From PVC group bacterium (GTDB lineage Bacteria; Verrucomicrobiota; Kiritimatiellia; CAIKKV01; PXCX01): a stretch of 5,945 bases of DNA. The stretch lies in assembly GCA_003565195.1 (NCBI GenBank), contig PXCX01000221.1:1-5945 (forward strand), read 5' to 3'. A program made the translations under genes and the position numbers. Below the pieces are notes generated by a model. It was given only the letters and a program-made list of their open reading frames with translations, ran no database searches and was not told the origin of the DNA. Below, piece after piece: positions 4,739-5,945 of the stretch. Position 1 is the first letter of the stretch. The number at the start of each line of letters is the position of its first letter.

Positions 4739-5945
4739 ATGAATAAACGTCACCTGTTGTTGTTGACCGTCTTGCTATTGCTGGGCGGTTGGCTGGGGTT
4801 TCGGTGGTTGTTTTCACCGGATGATATTACGATTCCAGCGCCTTCACGAGAAGTGGCGTTTACCCCGGAAACACCTGAGCCGCCGTCAATCACCGTTTCC
4901 ATGCCGACTGATGAAAGGCAAGATTTGGCTGTCCGCGGTGTTCTGACCAATGCCGATCGGCCGTTGCACGCGCTCACACGCGATCCGGCGGTGATCATGT
5001 TGCGTAATGCCATTATTGATACCGAGATCGTGGCGCGCGGCGGACCTTCGGTCGATATTCCCGAAGCGTTTCGTGCGCCACCCGATTATCGTCAGGCCAT
5101 GATTGTCTTCGAGGAACCAATTTCCGGACGGCATTGGGATTGGTTGGCCGAGCAGGGCGTACGGGTCGAAAATTTCGTTCCCAATCGAGCCCTGACTGTC
5201 AGCGGCCCGCACCACAATATCCGGCAATTAAGCGATGCTCCCGGGGTCCGCCATGTCGAACCGTTTCATCCGTTTTATAAGATGGATGCCGATATCCAGG
5301 CCTATTTAACCGGTTCCGCCGATGCCGCTGCGAGCGAACGCGCCCGATCCGGTCGTTATCAGGTCTTATTGTTCGGCGATCCCGAAACCGCCATGCAGGC
5401 GGCCATGCAACCGGACGATGAACGCCGTTTGCCGACGCTGGATACTCCCGGCGTGGCACCGGTTCGGGGCGCCTTCGGGGTTTCCGGCGCCCGAATCGAG
5501 GAATTGCCGCGGTTGCCGCGCCAGGCCGTCGCCGAAGTTCATAGCGATCCCGAATCGCTGAAACAGTTGGTGCTGGCCGAGAACGTGAAGTGGATCGAAC
5601 CGGTTCCGCAATTTCAGCCTATGAACGATCTGGCGCGCCGTACTTTGCGCCGCCATCTGGTCGAGGAAAACCGTCCCGATCTGGACGGTTCCGGCCAAGT
5701 CGTCGGCGTGGTCGATACCGGCGCCGACATCAATCATCCGGCGTTGGCGAAACGATTACGACATTATTTCGTCAAGGCCGGGCCGTCGTCCGATGGTCAA
5801 GAGGGCGACACGGTCGGGCACGGAACCCACGTTCTGGGAACGATCCTCGGCAGCGGCACGAATTCTCATACGGTCACATCCGCTCCCGGTTCCTTCAAGG
5901 CATCGGTAACCGGCGGTCTCTATGGCAAGCATCAATTCCGGGGTA
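4739..5945 (+). CDS. subtilisin-like serine protease (peptidase S8), 3' end beyond the window
   Basis: The frame stays open from ATG 4739 to the window edge (402 residues seen). GGAG at 4729-4732 with six-base spacing supports the start. The N-terminus MNKRH plus a hydrophobic stretch LLLLTVLLLLGGWLGF is a signal peptide or membrane anchor without an obvious cleavage site; a Pro-rich linker follows (33-56). Residues ~85-185 and ~205-298 look like two tandem prodomain-like units, each ending in a similar block (VRHVEPFHPF at 170-179; VKWIEPVPQF at 283-292). The catalytic domain starts near 313: VVGVVDTGADINHPAL holds the Asp (326) and GHGTHVLGTILGSG the His (361). These match the subtilase motifs, with about the usual spacing. 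The catalytic Ser and C-terminal domains are not in the window. It probably acts outside the cytoplasm after prodomain removal; the substrate is unknown. The RNAIIDT stretch (89-95) resembles N-termini of PVC-group S8 proteases, from memory only. Confidence 0.9.
   Translation, partial: MNKRHLLLLTVLLLLGGWLGFRWLFSPDDITIPAPSREVAFTPETPEPPSITVSMPTDERQDLAVRGVLTNADRPLHALTRDPAVIMLRNAIIDTEIVARGGPSVDIPEAFRAPPDYRQAMIVFEEPISGRHWDWLAEQGVRVENFVPNRALTVSGPHHNIRQLSDAPGVRHVEPFHPFYKMDADIQAYLTGSADAAASERARSGRYQVLLFGDPETAMQAAMQPDDERRLPTLDTPGVAPVRGAFGVSGARIEELPRLPRQAVAEVHSDPESLKQLVLAENVKWIEPVPQFQPMNDLARRTLRRHLVEENRPDLDGSGQVVGVVDTGADINHPALAKRLRHYFVKAGPSSDGQEGDTVGHGTHVLGTILGSGTNSHTVTSAPGSFKASVTGGLYGKHQFRG

Overview
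The window looks like chromosomal DNA of a Gram-negative bacterium with a GC-rich genome. It encodes a heptosyltransferase-type LPS enzyme, an outer-membrane OmpA-like protein and a lipoprotein with a lipobox. The subtilase at the right end has a long N-terminal region with an RNAIIDT-like stretch. From memory this resembles S8 proteases of the PVC group (Kiritimatiellota/Verrucomicrobiota), but the sequence alone cannot fix the taxonomy.

Layout: positions 1-315 hold no convincing gene. They contain a striking palindromic array of 13-nt GAGTARGTG-type repeats (64-162) closed by perfect 19-bp inverted arms. A compact three-gene plus-strand operon follows: an alpha/beta-hydrolase lipoprotein (about 316-1227), an RlmB/TrmH-type rRNA 2'-O-methyltransferase (1224-1952) and a family 9 glycosyltransferase of the ADP-heptose:LPS type (1949-2992). 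Both junctions are 4-base stop/start overlaps (ATGA and GTGA), so the three are probably translationally coupled.

A separate plus-strand gene (3118-4461) encodes an envelope protein: signal peptide, predicted beta-barrel, four 23-residue calcium-binding TSP3-type repeats, then an OmpA peptidoglycan-binding domain. Its likely promoter overlaps the end of the glycosyltransferase gene, and its roughly 100-nt leader has alternating complementary segments. A tRNA-Gly(GCC) gene lies convergently on the minus strand, 13 bases past the ompA-like stop codon.

The 4550-4738 region is a divergent promoter region. A minus-strand promoter serves the tRNA, and a plus-strand promoter serves an S8 subtilisin-like protease that runs off the right edge. 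The encoded part has a membrane-targeting N-terminus, two tandem prodomain-like units, and the catalytic Asp and His; the Ser lies outside the window. The three best promoter candidates all carry TTGCAA as the -35 hexamer.

Most of the genes concern the cell envelope (lipoprotein, LPS sugar transfer, outer membrane-peptidoglycan tether, exported protease). No mobile element, CRISPR array or defence system is visible. The most unusual object is the non-coding repeat palindrome at the left end.
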